Below, in pieces: positions 11,701 to 24,700 of a stretch of 64,000 nucleotides of DNA. The DNA comes from Gorsachius magnificus. Its lineage: Eukaryota > Chordata > Aves > Pelecaniformes > Ardeidae. The stretch spans positions 87,543,684 to 87,607,683 of the forward strand of contig CM067082.1 in the NCBI GenBank assembly GCA_034008185.1, written 5' to 3'. Both the position numbers and the translations under genes were made by a program. The stretch's first letter is position 1, and every line of letters starts with the position of its first letter. The notes under the pieces were generated by a model. The model was not told where the DNA came from. It worked only from the letters and a program-made list of their open reading frames with translations, and did no database searches.

Positions 11701-14700
11701 TGTTGAGAAGGTGAGATCCCAGGGAGCCCAAAGGATAGAGAAGCAGCTAGTAGTAATTATATTTTGGACCTGGAGAAAGAGAAGGTGTCAGGCAAACAAA
11801 TATGCTTCACAGAAGCTGTATCTGCTTTCTGTAGGAAGATGGAACAAGTCGAGGCCAAGCCCTGTGATAACCATAAACTGCCAGCTGTGGCAAAACCCAT
11901 ATGAATTACGACTTGCTATGGCTCGTTGTATGTTGATGCATGGATAATAATTTAATGAGAACCAGTCTTCATTTGTTTTGCTTTTGATACACAGCTGTGA
12001 GTCTAACCCAGGCTTGACTGCATAGGACATGCTAATATCCAACCATGGAATCACTACAGAGCAGTGAACAGAGCAGCATGTCAAGAATCTTTCCTTTCAA
12101 TGACATGAAAATGCGACTGGAAATTTCATTCTCTGGGCATCTGTGCCATGCCCTTCCCCCTCTCCCTCATCGATCACTCACAATGCATGTTTAGTTTTGT
12201 GACAGTGAAACAATCTGAAAGCAGGTAACTTGGAAACATGCTTAACACATCAAATCTCCTGAAAGTCTTTCAGAGTTGCTTCGCCCATCTGTACTGATTC
12301 TTGTGTAATACTTGGAGTCACTGTGTGAAGGACACTTTGTAAAACACTACAGAAAGGAGGTTTCAGAGAGTTGTTAAGATTTTACGTGTGCTGGCTAGAT
12401 TGGGCATGCTCAAGTCAGATGTTGAGCGAGTTGTCCATAGCAGTGAATCCTTAGCATGGCACTGTCATTGCTTTCACAGAACCTAAGGTGTGGGTGATAC
12501 AGACATTGCTGAGTTTACATGCCATCCCTTCCAAATGTCTGTCTGTCTGTTTGCCTGCCCTGCAGTACTATGGCTACAGTCCCACTAGGGAAGGTCCTTG
12601 AGAAAGATCAGTGGCATCTCGAGTTATTGTGCTGGAGAGGTTTGAAGGCTGGCACTGTGGGAATAGGATGGGGAGGGAGGATCCTGAAGGACAGTGAAAA
12701 GACAGCTTATCTGAATCTTCAAGACTATCTCCTTTCTGGACAAGGAATGCTGGAGTCAGGTGCTCAAAGACCGCGAACACTGTTGTGTGTACACTGCCTG
12801 CTTGGGTTTTACCCTAAAGAGAAAGGAACACCACAATGCGTATTTACAAACGTCCTCACACAAGCATGCAAGGGAGGCCTATAAGCCTGATTCTAGCACC
12901 TTTTGTCCTTCTGCTCCACTACAGGCCTGGTGGTTAGATCTTTATGTGAGCTTCTACCATCTGGCCCACTTAACCTTCCAGCCCTTGTGGGCATTTTGTG
13001 TAATGTATGGCCCCTTCAGCCTTCTGAATTGTTTTCTCTACCCAAAACCTTGTTTCACATTATTTTTTTGCTGCTGCTTGAGATTTTCCTTTGAAAATGA
13101 GTTGGCATGTTATAGAAGGCAGGGCAAAAGCGAGATTAACTTAGTTTCTCAGCATTTTTTTTTTAAGTAACAATTACTTTCCGCTAATAAGCTCTACCAG
13201 GCAGTGAATACTCAAACAAATTACCTAATATGATAGTCCGATACTCATTTGTAGCCAAATGTTATTTATTGAGTGCTCATTGTGAAAGTATCTTGCATAC
13301 TATTTCACCAAAACACTTCCCTCCCCCCAGGTCAGCTGTCTGTGACAACGTGATCCAGTGTACAATGACGAAAATCAGGTATGAGTTACTATCATTGTGT
13401 AATGAAAAGATGGTTTATCCAGAGAAATAATTTGAAAGCCAGGTGAAGTGAGATTTGGATTCTACAGGTCAAAAGGGTGTTGAATGTCTTTTTATTATTC
13501 TGTGTGCAGTATTGCAAATGCTCTTGACTGGAGATGCAAATAGTATGTAAAGTTGGGGTTGTGCTTCCTGGTTTTCCATTAGAAACAGTGGGTATACTTA
13601 GAAAGTCAGTAATTTAACCTCTGGCTTGCTTCATCTGAGTTTGCTCATTGCTTTATGAATGCAGATGCTATTAAAGATACGGTGCTAAGAAAAGAGCCCT
13701 TTGTCACTACCTGCTGTACACAGTACAATTTAAATGACATAGTGGGAAAAGCATATCAGGTTTCACCATGGCAAGGTTGGGACAGTGGCACTCCTTTCCA
13801 GGTGGGAGAATCAGATTGTGGTCATCCCAAATTCAGTAGCAGTTTTACTGAGTTAAGTCATTCCAGGATTGGGCCTGAGGTGACCTGTTCCTCTGGTTCC
13901 TTTGAAGCTTGTAACAATGCACAGTCTGCCCAACATTGTGCTATCGTGGGAGCTTATTCCAAAAATTAAACTGTCATGAAACATACCCTCATATCTTCCA
14001 CCTGCACCTCAGGTAAAATTAATTTGGATTTTAAGCCAAAGTAAACAGACCTGTTTCACAATGTCATAAAAAACCATCATGCATTAACATCTTTTTTTAC
14101 TGCTATTACCTTTTATCTCACATGTAAGTTCTCTCCCCGCTCCTCAACTTTCATTTGCAACGTCTGTTTAGGCTACCAGCGTTTGGGGCAATTTTTGTCT
14201 TCTGTATATATAGAAGGCATAACATGATCTACAGGCTCACGGTACATACCGCAGTATCTATAAATGCCTGCTGAGGTGGTGTCTCTGGTTGGAGTTAGGA
14301 TTCATTTACATTAAAAATAGCCAGCCTCTGCCCTATGGAGCTAGTATTAGAGGATTTTAATGAAGCCAGGTGGGAGAGAAGGGGAGACGATCCAGAGGCG
14401 AAGGGAGCAGTACCAGGGAGAATGTCAGCACGTGCCAGGAAGCGAAGCAGCCGCTGTAGTCCGGCCACGCGGATGCATGGGTGTGAACAGCCATGTCTGC
14501 CCACACCTTATATTTCAGCCCTCAGGGCAGACAGCAGGAGTATTCTGGTCAATCTTAACAGCCTAGTCACAGTCCATCAAGTCAGTTGTAAAAACTTCTG
14601 TTTCAATTAACTATAAGCTCATTGTATTTTCACACAGCAGTTAATAAAATAAAACTCATTAGGAATATAGCATTTAGACTAGAGCAAGTGATATTTTTTT

Positions 14701-15203
14701 AAATGTCACACTGAAAACCACATTTCCTTTAATCAGCATCTGCTCTGTGTTAGACTGCCTATAAAATTCGGTGCACTGTTGACAACAGGGGAAGATGAAA
14801 ACAAACAGGAAAACTACAAAAGACATGGTATTAACATCAAAGTGCGATAATCCTTCTCTTTCCTTGGCATCTGAAAAATGTTTTTATTTTTGGCCCTAAA
14901 CAATATAACTTTCTCTCCACCAATTTGAATTTGGACAAGAAGGGTGGAAGGGTGGTAGAAAGAAAGTAGGGCATTGCATGTGAATTGAAACACGAGATTA
15001 GGAGACAAAAAAAAAAGGAGAGGGTAATAAACCAGTTTGAATAAATTAAAGCTTTTTTTGAAAGCAAATCAGCTCCATTTTTTTGGAACACATTGTACAG
15101 AAAGGCTTGCAGGGATGGAAGTAGTGGCATCTCCACATAGTTTGTACTTGCACAAATAAGATCAGTGTTTATGTAGGAACTTAAAGATAAGTATTTAATG
15201 TGA

Positions 15204-15256
15204 ATTAGTATGAGAAAATTGTAATTCACTCATATACATTAGTATGAGAAAATTGT
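15204..15256. repeat. 19-base direct repeat, 15 bases apart
   Basis: ATTAGTATGAGAAAATTGT occurs at 15204-15222 and again, identical, at 15238-15256, giving a 34-base period. It is a local duplication in AT-rich unique DNA with no attached function visible. Confidence 0.95.
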
Positions 15257-15559
15257 GAAAGTACACTGTGAAAAACTGAAAAATAGGCTCTGTGTGGGTT
15301 TTTTTCTTATCTAAATATTTAACTACAGTTTATTATTTGGTAAATATTAAATGTTGGGATTAAACTTGTGTAGGTGACTGAGTGTTACAATGGGCTAAGT
15401 GCAAATGATCATGAGTCTATTGCATTTAGGCAGTAAACTGCTGAATACCTGGGGTGAAAGAAGGGAGGGGACTTCCTTAATCGTTAAACTAGTCCTTGAA
15501 TATGGAGGATAATCACATCATCTCTAATCCCATTCATAAACACATCATGCTCCAGAGTT

Positions 15560-15910
15560 AAAATCATTGTGGTTTTGTGTCCCCCCCCAATCCTATTAGG
15601 AAATATTTCACTGGTCTGATGGTTAGAAATCCTCTTGTAATTTCCAGCGTAATTGTGCCTGGTTTATACCTATTTGTTTTGTGTCAGCGCTCTCCTTCAA
15701 TGTGAATAGCTTTTTTCCTCCCTGCTGCTTACCCCCTGATACATTTATAGACAGCAATCATGGCACCTCTTAGCCTTTGTTCTGCTCTGTTAAACATGCA
15801 GTGCTCTGTTGGTCTCCTCTAATAAAATAGGTGCGCCTTTCCTTCAATTGTTTCTGTTCAGTACGTACTCTTTAAACTAATCGATCTTAAACATGTTTGA
15901 CCAAAATGGG
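15560..15910 (-). mobile_element. ancient CR1/L3-type LINE remnant with ORF2 C-terminal traces
   Basis: On the minus strand, around 15752-15815, one frame reads MFNRAEQRLRGAMIAVYKC, clearly homologous to the CR1 segment [20 protein letters not shown]. Further downstream on that strand (about 15600-15660), LEISRGFLTIRPVKYF corresponds to the CR1 block [17 protein letters not shown]. The plus-strand text TTTATAGACAGCAATCATGG is typical of L3-like relics. The spacing of the two segments agrees with ORF2. Many stops and indels make this a very old fossil, much older than the avian CR1 copies in the window. The edges are approximate. Confidence 0.72.
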
Positions 15911-17559
15911 ACTTCGTGGTCTGTATGAGTCCCCCTGCACAAATGCTTAAACAAGGGCTGTTGGGGTTTTTTTTCTACTTCTGGAAATACTGAACCTGAT
16001 GCGCCCTGGGATAATACTTACTGCTTTCAGGGACTCAGTGGTGACTAGCAGTCATCCTGAAATTGGTTACTGCGACTGTTTCTTTCTCCTCCTTCATCTC
16101 CTCCACCTGATGATCCCATAGTTTATGGGAGGAATCATCATCGTCAGTATTTCCTAAAGGATAACAAAAACATTTCTTCTGATGTATATTCAGCATCTAA
16201 GTAGCAGGGCAGGCCTTGTGTTCATGCCCCTATCTTAGGATGGGATGACTTGTCCACTGGAGATGCCCGTTGCATTGCTTCATCTGTTGGCTGAGGTACT
16301 AAACTTTTAGATGTCCACCAGTAAGGTGGGATGAACACTGTGAAGGTGCACACCACAGCCATTTGAGCTGGTATCACATTTATACTGGTCACCGGTATCA
16401 AACGTCCTCCTTTTGTGTGACCACCTCTTCTGTGACAGCCACTGTCTCCTGACTGCGTTATCAGTTACACTTTCCTAATTATTGATCACTAGAGTTATTC
16501 CAACTGCTGAAGCCCCTGGAATACGGGTACTATATAAGATGACACACAATTTCAACCTGAGCTAAAGCCTATGAACTTGAGAAAAAGCTCCTAGTGGCAA
16601 AAGACGCCTGTTTTGGTTTTCAGGCAGCACCGCTAAATAGTAGACATAACCAACAAGAGGCTTTCTGTTGTTAGTTTTTGACAATGTACCTGTTAGTGTT
16701 TTAGAGAGAAATTCCCACAAAAAGCTTATGCATGCCATAGGTGAAAAGCCTTTTTGAGAGCAAGAATTAAGGACTAGTGCAGCTATCTATTTGTTTTCTA
16801 TTTTAAACCCAAACGGACTATATCAGATTTTTCAGATTATGCCTGTGGGAATAGCAGAGGCCACATGACTTGGCAAACAAATCTATAAATATTAAGTACA
16901 TTTGTTGGAAATGTTTATGCCAGTTTTCTCTAAAGTAAATGTCTATTGATACTAGGATGTTCAAATTGTATAATGTGAAGCAGGAGATAAGAACAAAACC
17001 TTTCAAGCAGGCTGCAGGAGGAAAAAATTCTTTAATTGCCCATTATTTGTTTCTGTTGTATTTATTACAAACTGTTAAAACGTTGCTCCTAAGGGAGAAG
17101 TCATTGCTAGCTAGTACATATTTACAGTGGATACAAATCAGGTAGCAGAGGATGTTGCTGCTTTTCTGACGACCGCTTGCGGCAGCGTGCAGATCAGAGG
17201 ATTGTGTCTGTGTTAGTGCCTTGCTGAACATCCACTAACACTGTTGTCTGGGTGGCAACACTTTGACTGGACATTTTATTTTATTTGCTATAAGGAACAC
17301 AGAAAAGCGCTTGAGAGCTCTTAAGAGCAGCCTCAGAAGTGGTTGCAAGTGCTGTATGAACGCTCCCCTGCAGAGTTCACACATCCTTGAATGCATGGGG
17401 AGTATGAATGCTTGCAGGTCTACGCATACCACTCACCTTGGTATGCCTGGTGGCATGCTGAACTGGACACAGGAATACCAGAGCATGTGAGGACTTGTTC
17501 CCCCATCACATCTCGGGCCCTGCCTGCATGTTCTCTGTACGAACAGCAAATCTGACCTG
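15911..17559. other. no gene seen
   Basis: Unique sequence. The left few hundred bases may include unrecognisable continuation of the ancient L3/CR1-type element. No splice-flanked open segment stands out. Confidence 0.5.
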
Positions 17560-17642
17560 AAAAAGGGTGTTGCTTTGAGTGGGGTTTGAGCCGGATGCCC
17601 TCCAGAAGTCCCTTCCAGCCTGAATTACAATTCTATACATCT
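17560..17642 (+). mobile_element. CR1 LINE 3' terminal fragment (diverged)
   Basis: About 80 bases matching the last part of the CR1 3' UTR: a GGTTTGAGCCGGATGCCCTCC segment corresponding to the GGACTAGATGACCTCT block of better-preserved copies, then GTCCCTTCCAGCCTGAATT and a decayed tail (ACAATTCTATAC). It is older and shorter than the other CR1 ends here and contains no ORF2 sequence. Confidence 0.8.
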
Positions 17643-19048
17643 GTTTGTTGCCGGATTTCTTTTAGCTTCCTCTGAAGCACCTTGATGCTGTTTACTAAGG
17701 CAGAATATCAGACTAAATAGGTTTGAAATATCATCCATCCTGGCAAGTCCTGTATTTTCATGTGCAAACAGGATTTATTACAAACACAATACATATTGAA
17801 CATAGGTGTTTAGGGATCTCTTATTTACTTTGGGCAGGTAAATACTGAATTGTCATGAAAGTTATTTGGCTCCATTTTGGAACCTAAAGCAGAGGTTAAT
17901 AGAACAAAGAGAAGAAATCAATACTGTTGGTAAATGGTAACACACCTTACTGCATATCCCCTCCTGACTTTGCAAGTGGTGCATGTTTTGCATAGTTACA
18001 TAAAGCAAACTTTGCAGTATCACAAGCCTCAGAGAGGTGAACCGAAGTTGGGAGGGTGCTTTCGTAATCTTGTCAAACCTGTTTGTGAGTTCTTTTTCCC
18101 ACCAATTATTTCAGTTATTTTTCTATTCTTTTTGGAAAAAGTCTCCTAATTTGGCCTCCATTTTCCTCAGTTAGACTCCAGATGAAATCCTGACTGTTGG
18201 CAACTTTCATTGCAGTGTAAAATATCACTGTGAGGCTGATAGCACTCTGCAGGGTTTAGCACAAGCTACTCCCATGTAAGTAACAGGAGGAATGGGACTG
18301 TAAGAGGTATCACAGAGTACAGCTGCTGCACACCATGGCTGGTGCCATGAGAACCAAGGTTTCATCCTGGTGCTGCAGTGAGTCATCTTTTTCACCTGCT
18401 AGAGATGCATTAAAGACATGCTATTGGGAATATCAGTGTTTGTAAATGTGAATGATTGGCTGAAGCAACATCTTTAAGAAAGCTGTTTTCAAAATGGGAT
18501 GATTTCTTGGTGATAGTTTTTCTTAAAACCTTATCCATGAGTTTTGGAACTTTTTTGAGGAAAAAAAAAATGATGAAATTTCACACCCCCTCACGTAAGT
18601 TTTAATAAGTATTCCAGTGTGCTGTGCCATATAAATATCTTTCTGAGAATACCTATCCTTATTAATATCATTAGAGGACTAGAACTTTCAATTAATACTT
18701 CCATTTTATTTCAAGATCATGCATGCTGCAATTACCAAAGATTTTTAATTTTTATTGCATCTAGAGTAGGTAAAGAGAATAGAGAAATTTTTGGATACAG
18801 TGAAAAATGCTCTTCCTACAAGTCTGCAAGTGAGCAGAGTTTGGTGTAGGAAGGATTACAACTCACACTTTTCTTTTAGATCTTGAGATCTGCAGGCAAG
18901 TTTATACAATTGGTACCATCCCATGCAATATGTAAGATTACTTTTTAAGGTAGTAACTAATGGTAGTATTGCTGACACGATAAATAACACTCCATATGAA
19001 ACTGTACATATCAGTTGCCCTGTGGTCTTTGTTTTTTACTTAAACCTC

Positions 19049-19062
19049 TTTTTTTTTTTTTT
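19049..19062. repeat. poly-T tract (14 bases)
   Basis: Fourteen consecutive T. There is no recognisable retrocopy beside it. Confidence 0.8.
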
Positions 19063-20819
19063 AAATGAACACTCATTTAAAAATGAGCACAGGAAGAAAA
19101 TACTTGTTTTTACTGATTAAAATGTGTAGACCTTTTTAGCCTCCCTGACAGTGCCGTTCTTTGCTCTCTCATCACAGCACAAAGAAACACTGTTATTTAC
19201 CCTGGGAAACAGGTGACTGAACTTATAAAAATCACTACAGGACAAGATGTATTGAGGCCTGGCACAGAATGACAAATTCTGGCGGGGTTTGCCAAGAAGA
19301 GACATATTGATTTTTAAATGATTAATAAGGAGAATATAATTGTATTTCATTAAGATGGATGGGATTTCATTTAGTCTGTCTTCTCCTTTTCCACTTCAGA
19401 TGCGAAAGGAAATCAAGTCATCATCAATGGCACCTTGTGTTAGCCTGCCATGGAAACGAGGTCATTGATTGAGTAAAAGAAGTTTCTGAGAGGCTAGCCT
19501 AGTCTTTAATGGAGTTGCTAGCATGGATAACGGCGGCAAAGATAACAGCAGTAAGTTTCTCTCTCTATTTTGAGAACAACCAGGACTATGAAGATGTTGA
19601 TAACATCTTTGTTCTGGACTTTGATGTTTTTCAAGTTGCATACTATCCCAAGTAAATTGAGTTGGGCATACAAATACACAGGATTTCTCATTTGTTTTTA
19701 TAAAGTAATGTGAAGCCATTCCATTGTCTAAGCCTGAGGGACTGATAGGCTGAAAAAGGGAGGAGCTTAAAATCCTATAATCCAGATGCGTTCTTGGTAT
19801 CCTTATCAAGAAAATCAGTGTAATCTCAATCATAAATATGTAATTAACTTTTCTGTGCATTTCTATGGATTTTATGATTGTGGTTAAATTAAACCTGTAC
19901 TTCCACCGCCTCCTGAAATTGAGGACTTTGTGAAGGAAGGTGTTCTATTTCAGATCATCTTTACAAACTTTTCAAGCAATATCTTAACAAATAGAAGATG
20001 AGGGACTTTCCTCTCTTGTTTTCCAGCACATGTGCCCAGGGTGCTAACTCACGTTACTTCTGACTGGCTGTTGCTTTTAATTTTCCTATATACATCCAGC
20101 TTCTTTCCAGAAGTTTTTGCTCCCTACAAGGGATTATTCAACTGCTCACATGGCAGTGGCTAAACTGCTTGAGTATCGCATGTTAAGTAAACTGATTTTC
20201 ATTACATTGCCAGTTTCTATTTTGCAGCATTTCAGTAGCTCTTGGGTGATGAATTGCACTGTCCCTGCAGTTGGGGAGTTTTCAGTCAGAGGCACCAGAT
20301 AAAATTTTGACAAGATTTTAGTGATGGGTGAGCTTAAATGAGAAATTTTGGGTATTAATTAGCAAAAGGTAAAAGAATGTATTAGTTAAGGAATTAACAG
20401 GGAATATAAGGAAGATAAAATGAAGGATTAAGAACAATTAAAGAAGTTATCAAATTCATACAAGGAATGAATGGTCCTACTAAATTAACAAATATGTTAC
20501 TGTACAATGCTGAATTTTCAGATTATTTTGGATTCAGTAAAAGACACGAAGGACAACATTCTAATTCTGCAGGAAGAGGAAGTTGGGGTTTTTGGTTCAG
20601 CCAACATGATGATGGACAGAGATGGAGGGGTACTGCCATGGATGATTAATTAAAAACTGATAAAACAAAAAATTGGTTTTGGATTGAACAGGTGGAGAAC
20701 AGATTTTCAGATCTCATGGATGAGTTAATTATATTAACTCAGAGCAACTATTCATGCATTCAAGCACTATAAACTGTAATTTAAAACCACAGCTGAAAAC
20801 ATGCAGCATGTTGTCAAGC

Positions 20820-20890
20820 CCATTTTTCAGGGAAGAAAACTGAGACAATGAGGTAGAGTGAACTATGTTCTGAGGCAGGTCAGGAAGGAT
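20820..20890 (+). mobile_element. MIR-like SINE relic
   Basis: CATTTTTCAGGGAAGAAAAC, then TGAGACAATGAGGTAGAGTG, resembles the conserved MIR segment with TTTTACAGATGAGGAAACTGAG followed by GAGGTTAAGTGACTTGCC. MIR elements predate the amniote radiation and a few survive in birds. Only about 70 bases are comparable, so the call is tentative. Confidence 0.35.
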
Positions 20891-23464
20891 CCATGAGTTT
20901 GTTCCTTGAGCTAGACATTCATTTACTGTAATACTTTGAACAAATCACTTCGGAGTCATGCTAGAATGGAGACGTTGGTCTTTATTGACATGCTTCCTCT
21001 GAGAATCAAACAAATTTGTTTGTACAGTTTCCTGTAAGAGTCAGTTACTCTATCCTCCCTGCAATGTGGAGACACAAAAGTATGCATATACGTGTAGCTG
21101 ACAATGGAGAATAAGGGGAACTTCTGTTTTGCATATGCTGGGCTTCTTGCTTCCATGAAAGCTGAGGAGAGCAAGATATTCTCAGGGTATGCAAATAAGG
21201 GGGAATGGGAGGAACCTGGGGTGTGAAATGAAGACCACAAGCTTTGTCTATATCTATGGAGATACTGGTTTTGAAAGAAAGCGAGAAAACGGTATTAATG
21301 AAGCTCTCAGCCTTTGCTGGGGGAGATTGCACAGTGGTTTCATCTTCCCAGTTGAAATATTTACTGTCCCTGAAGCCACAGTTTCAAAGGTAGGAAAAGT
21401 TACTTTATCCCTCCCAGCTTGTGATGAACTCCGCTTCCTCCAGATTGCTTGGTGGAGCTGGCAGCCTAGGCCTTTACAACTGAAACTGTCTTTGATGTGT
21501 GCGGCTGTAAGATGACTCCTGTTGCATTTTGTAACACAAATGGTTTCAGCCTCACACCCCTGCACTGCCATGTCCATCTCTTTGTGTTAAGCACCCAGGA
21601 GATGACTTTGTTGGTATAGAATGTGGTATGATTCTCTGATGGGGGCATTTGCTAACTGATGTTCAGCTGAATAAGAGGACATGTATACATTGAAAAGGTT
21701 ATTACAGAATATCCTAATTCACTAAGACATGACTTGTCCTGACAGGTTTCTAATGGAACATCAGAAAAGGAACAAATCATGGCAACTAGAGAAAGGAATG
21801 ATAATGTGGTTTTGATCCTGGAGTTGGACTGTGGTGACTACAGCAGATAAGAAATTTTTAACAAAATATCTTTCAGAAGAAAATACACTGTTTTGTTTGA
21901 AAGGGTCTAATTTTAAGCAGAAGTTCTACTAACAGACACATTCATTCTAAAGTAATGCATTAACTGTCTATTAAATGTAGTCTAGGATGCAATGAGGTTT
22001 GCATCTGTTTACTGAATCAAGCAGGAAAGGTCCTACAATCTGGGTCTCCTGTCTTCCAGGTTAGTAGCTATTCTGGGGCAGTGGAGGTAGTTTCTCACTT
22101 GTCTTGCATAAATTTTTGGTGGACTTGAAAAACTTGAAAAGTTTTGTTCAGAAAAAGGATGGAATAATTTTTAAGACTCAAAAAACTTGTGGTATGGGAA
22201 AAAACATCTAAGACCTTGCTTTGCTAAGGATATAATCTCTGGTTTTGCCTCAGATTCTTTGTGATGGTCAGCTAGTCATCTCTCACCATATTAATTAATT
22301 CTTTTTCTAAGAAAGGTCTGGTACTATTCTCCTACCTCATCTTACCTGTATGGACACTATTCCTTTAGAAATTTCTGACTGCGTGTTGAATCCAGAACAG
22401 TGTTAAAGGTAATCATCACCTAATTTTTTTTGTTTGGCTAAGTTCTTTCTTCTTGCTTTTCTCCCTTTTCCTTTCTTTCCTTATGAAATCTATGAATATG
22501 CATTCTGGTCTTCCCTGATTTGTTTAGAGATGCCTTGGCAATGTCTGAGATAATTTCTCATGGACTCTAATATCAAAACTGAAGGGATGAAGAAATTAGA
22601 CATTTAACAAAGTCTTCATTTGTTCTGTAAAGCTAATTAGTCACTCTTGACCATCAGATTAGATTAAAATTAAATATGGGTCAATTAACACTTGTTACTT
22701 TTGTTAGCTTCATTTCTGACCAGTCACGCTGAAATTATCACTGAAAGTCACAAGTTTATTTAAGTAGAAATTAAGATGCAGAATTAGCTTTCTCATTTTT
22801 ACTAAAATCACAACTTTTTTTTCAGAACTTAAATCTGTTAAGCCTTTTTTACTTTGGTAGGGTAACATGTCTAAATAGGAGGCAGAAATGTAGTAAGTAT
22901 CACAGAAGAATCACACCTTTTTTATCTTATAGGATGTACTGATAGATTTGTTTTCCAAGCATTTCTTAACCTTAATGGTTAATAACCTACCCTGACCAAA
23001 CTTTATTGTCTGCACAAATCACAGTCAGTATTGTATTACTACAATTATTGAATTTTGGAACTAAATGTTGCACTTGGTTCTTAACTTTGAGTTAAAAATG
23101 CTGTACCTTAACAAAAAATATCACATCCTTGGTTTTTGCTTGTAACCAACAAGTTAGATCCTTCCTTTCTTTCTGGGTGGCCGGATGCCTTCTATTTATC
23201 AGCCTGCTCACAGTACAGTGCCTTTACACCAAGCAAACTTCTCAGGTCTAGGATTTTCCTCCCTGGTATTTCTGCCAAGCTAAAAGTCAGGATAAGGTCT
23301 CATTTCACTTTATTAGGAAAACACAGTGTAGCATCTAACATTTGCCAACTTGATTATCGCTTTCTCTGTTTTCACCTTTAGAGCTGTGGAATGTTACCGT
23401 TATTGCACTGGTTATCATGGAGCCCGCTAATTAAGGCATGCTTTCAACTTGTGAATGCAATGTA

Positions 23465-23482
23465 AAAACAAACAAACAAACA
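23465..23482. repeat. (CAAA)n short microsatellite
   Basis: About four and a half CAAA units in a row, followed within 20 bases by a further ACCAAACAAACCC segment. Confidence 0.85.
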
Positions 23483-23689
23483 GAAGACAAACCAAACAAA
23501 CCCACTTTTTCAGGTTAGAAATTATTTTCAGTGTTTATATTACATTTTTTCTTTGAATGCTGCTCTGGTTTCCCCACCATTTTTTCCATCCTTCCTTTCA
23601 GTCCATAATTTATTTTTATTGGTTACAGTAAGACTGCAGGCTTTTCTACAGCTGAGCACAGCTGCTAATGTTTTGCTATTGATTCCACA

Positions 23690-24700
23690 TGTTAGCTCAA
23701 AAGTGTATAATAATCTGTTTTAATCGTTGCCTTTGGCTTTTCCTCTTCCCACTCTGAGAAGTGCCCTCTGCCTCTGGTCTGGCATGGCCATAACCAGAAA
23801 CTGATCCTAATTACATCAAACCGCTCTCTGCCAAAATGCCCAAATATCCGTAACATGTTTGAATAACAACTGTTGGGAGACATAACTCCATCCAGCTCCC
23901 TGGAAAATGCTTCAAATTATCAACTGTAGATGTGCTGACAGGAAGAAAATCTTGTGGGCATGGTAGGAGGCTAAGCTACCTCTGGCCCGAAAGGGAATAC
24001 CTCAGCAGTACAAATGTAATGCCATTTAAGTCCCCCCCTTCAAATCCCTGCAGCTCTGAGGAAGCTCCAAATTATAACAGGACTCCTAAGGGAACGGCAC
24101 ATAATCAGCCCTGCTGAAAACATGTTGAATAGCGCTAAATAAATCCCAGGTCTAATTATGTTACTGAGACTGCATGGGGACTGCACATCTGGAAGTCCCC
24201 CCAAAAAGTCCTGTGGTAGTTGCAGCAAAGCACAGTCAGCTACTCCGGCATCCGTGATAGCTCAGCAGCCATCTCCAGGAAGGAGCTGTGAGAGTCCCCT
24301 CACAGCGCAGGAGTAGCCCACATTAAATCACTGCTTATTTAATCTGTCAAACTCCTCTCCTTAGGTGTAGGGGGCACGTGCCCGGGCTGGCGTGAGAACC
24401 AGAGCTGTGGCGTAGGATGGGAGCAGCTCACCCACTGCTGCTGGGGCGCGGAGCCTTCAGCCGCTCCCCAAAACAAAGCCAATCCTTTCCCAAGCACGCA
24501 GGATATAGAAATGATAGCAGCAACCTGGGGTTTTGTCTGCAAATATAGGGGGTGGTGTTTTGTTGAAGTAAATGAGAGCTTTGCCACTGGCTTCTCTGGA
24601 GCTGTTTCGACCACAGTGTCTCATGACACCAGCAAGCATTGGGAGAATTTGCACAAAATGCTCAGCACCCTGCACAATCTTTTCTATGGCAATGACTGCT
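23690..24700. other. GC-richer block, possible conserved noncoding DNA
   Basis: About 1 kb with clearly higher GC than its flanks, little homopolymer, and complex sequence such as TGAAAACATGTTGAATAGCG and GCTAAATAAATCCCAGG. No frame is convincingly coding. The texture resembles a conserved noncoding or regulatory element, but that is an impression only and needs alignment to other birds. Confidence 0.25.

Larger units (their letters stand above)
6359..15559. other. no convincing gene: intron-like unique DNA
   Basis: About 9.2 kb of sequence without a recognisable repeat apart from the AAAT tract near 8.68 kb and the short direct repeats at 15.2 kb. The open frames are short and their composition is random. 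A striking acceptor-like sequence at 12546-12564 (TCTG repeats then CCCTGCAG) has no good donor in range. Confidence 0.55.
17643..23689. other. no gene seen: unique AT-rich DNA
   Basis: Only the MIR-like relic near 20.85 kb and a poly-T tract are recognised. The 132-codon minus-strand open frame at 19462-19860 and others have no visible domain. Confidence 0.55.

Noticed and set aside
12546..12600. Very strong acceptor-like TCTG repeat plus CCCTGCAG
   Set aside because: No acceptable 5' splice site follows within normal exon length in an open frame. The pyrimidine tract is a small TCTG microsatellite.
17437..17457. 21-base minus-strand micro-exon with AAG/GTGAGT donor
   Set aside because: The donor is strong, but the exon would be too short to evaluate and the acceptor tract is only moderate.
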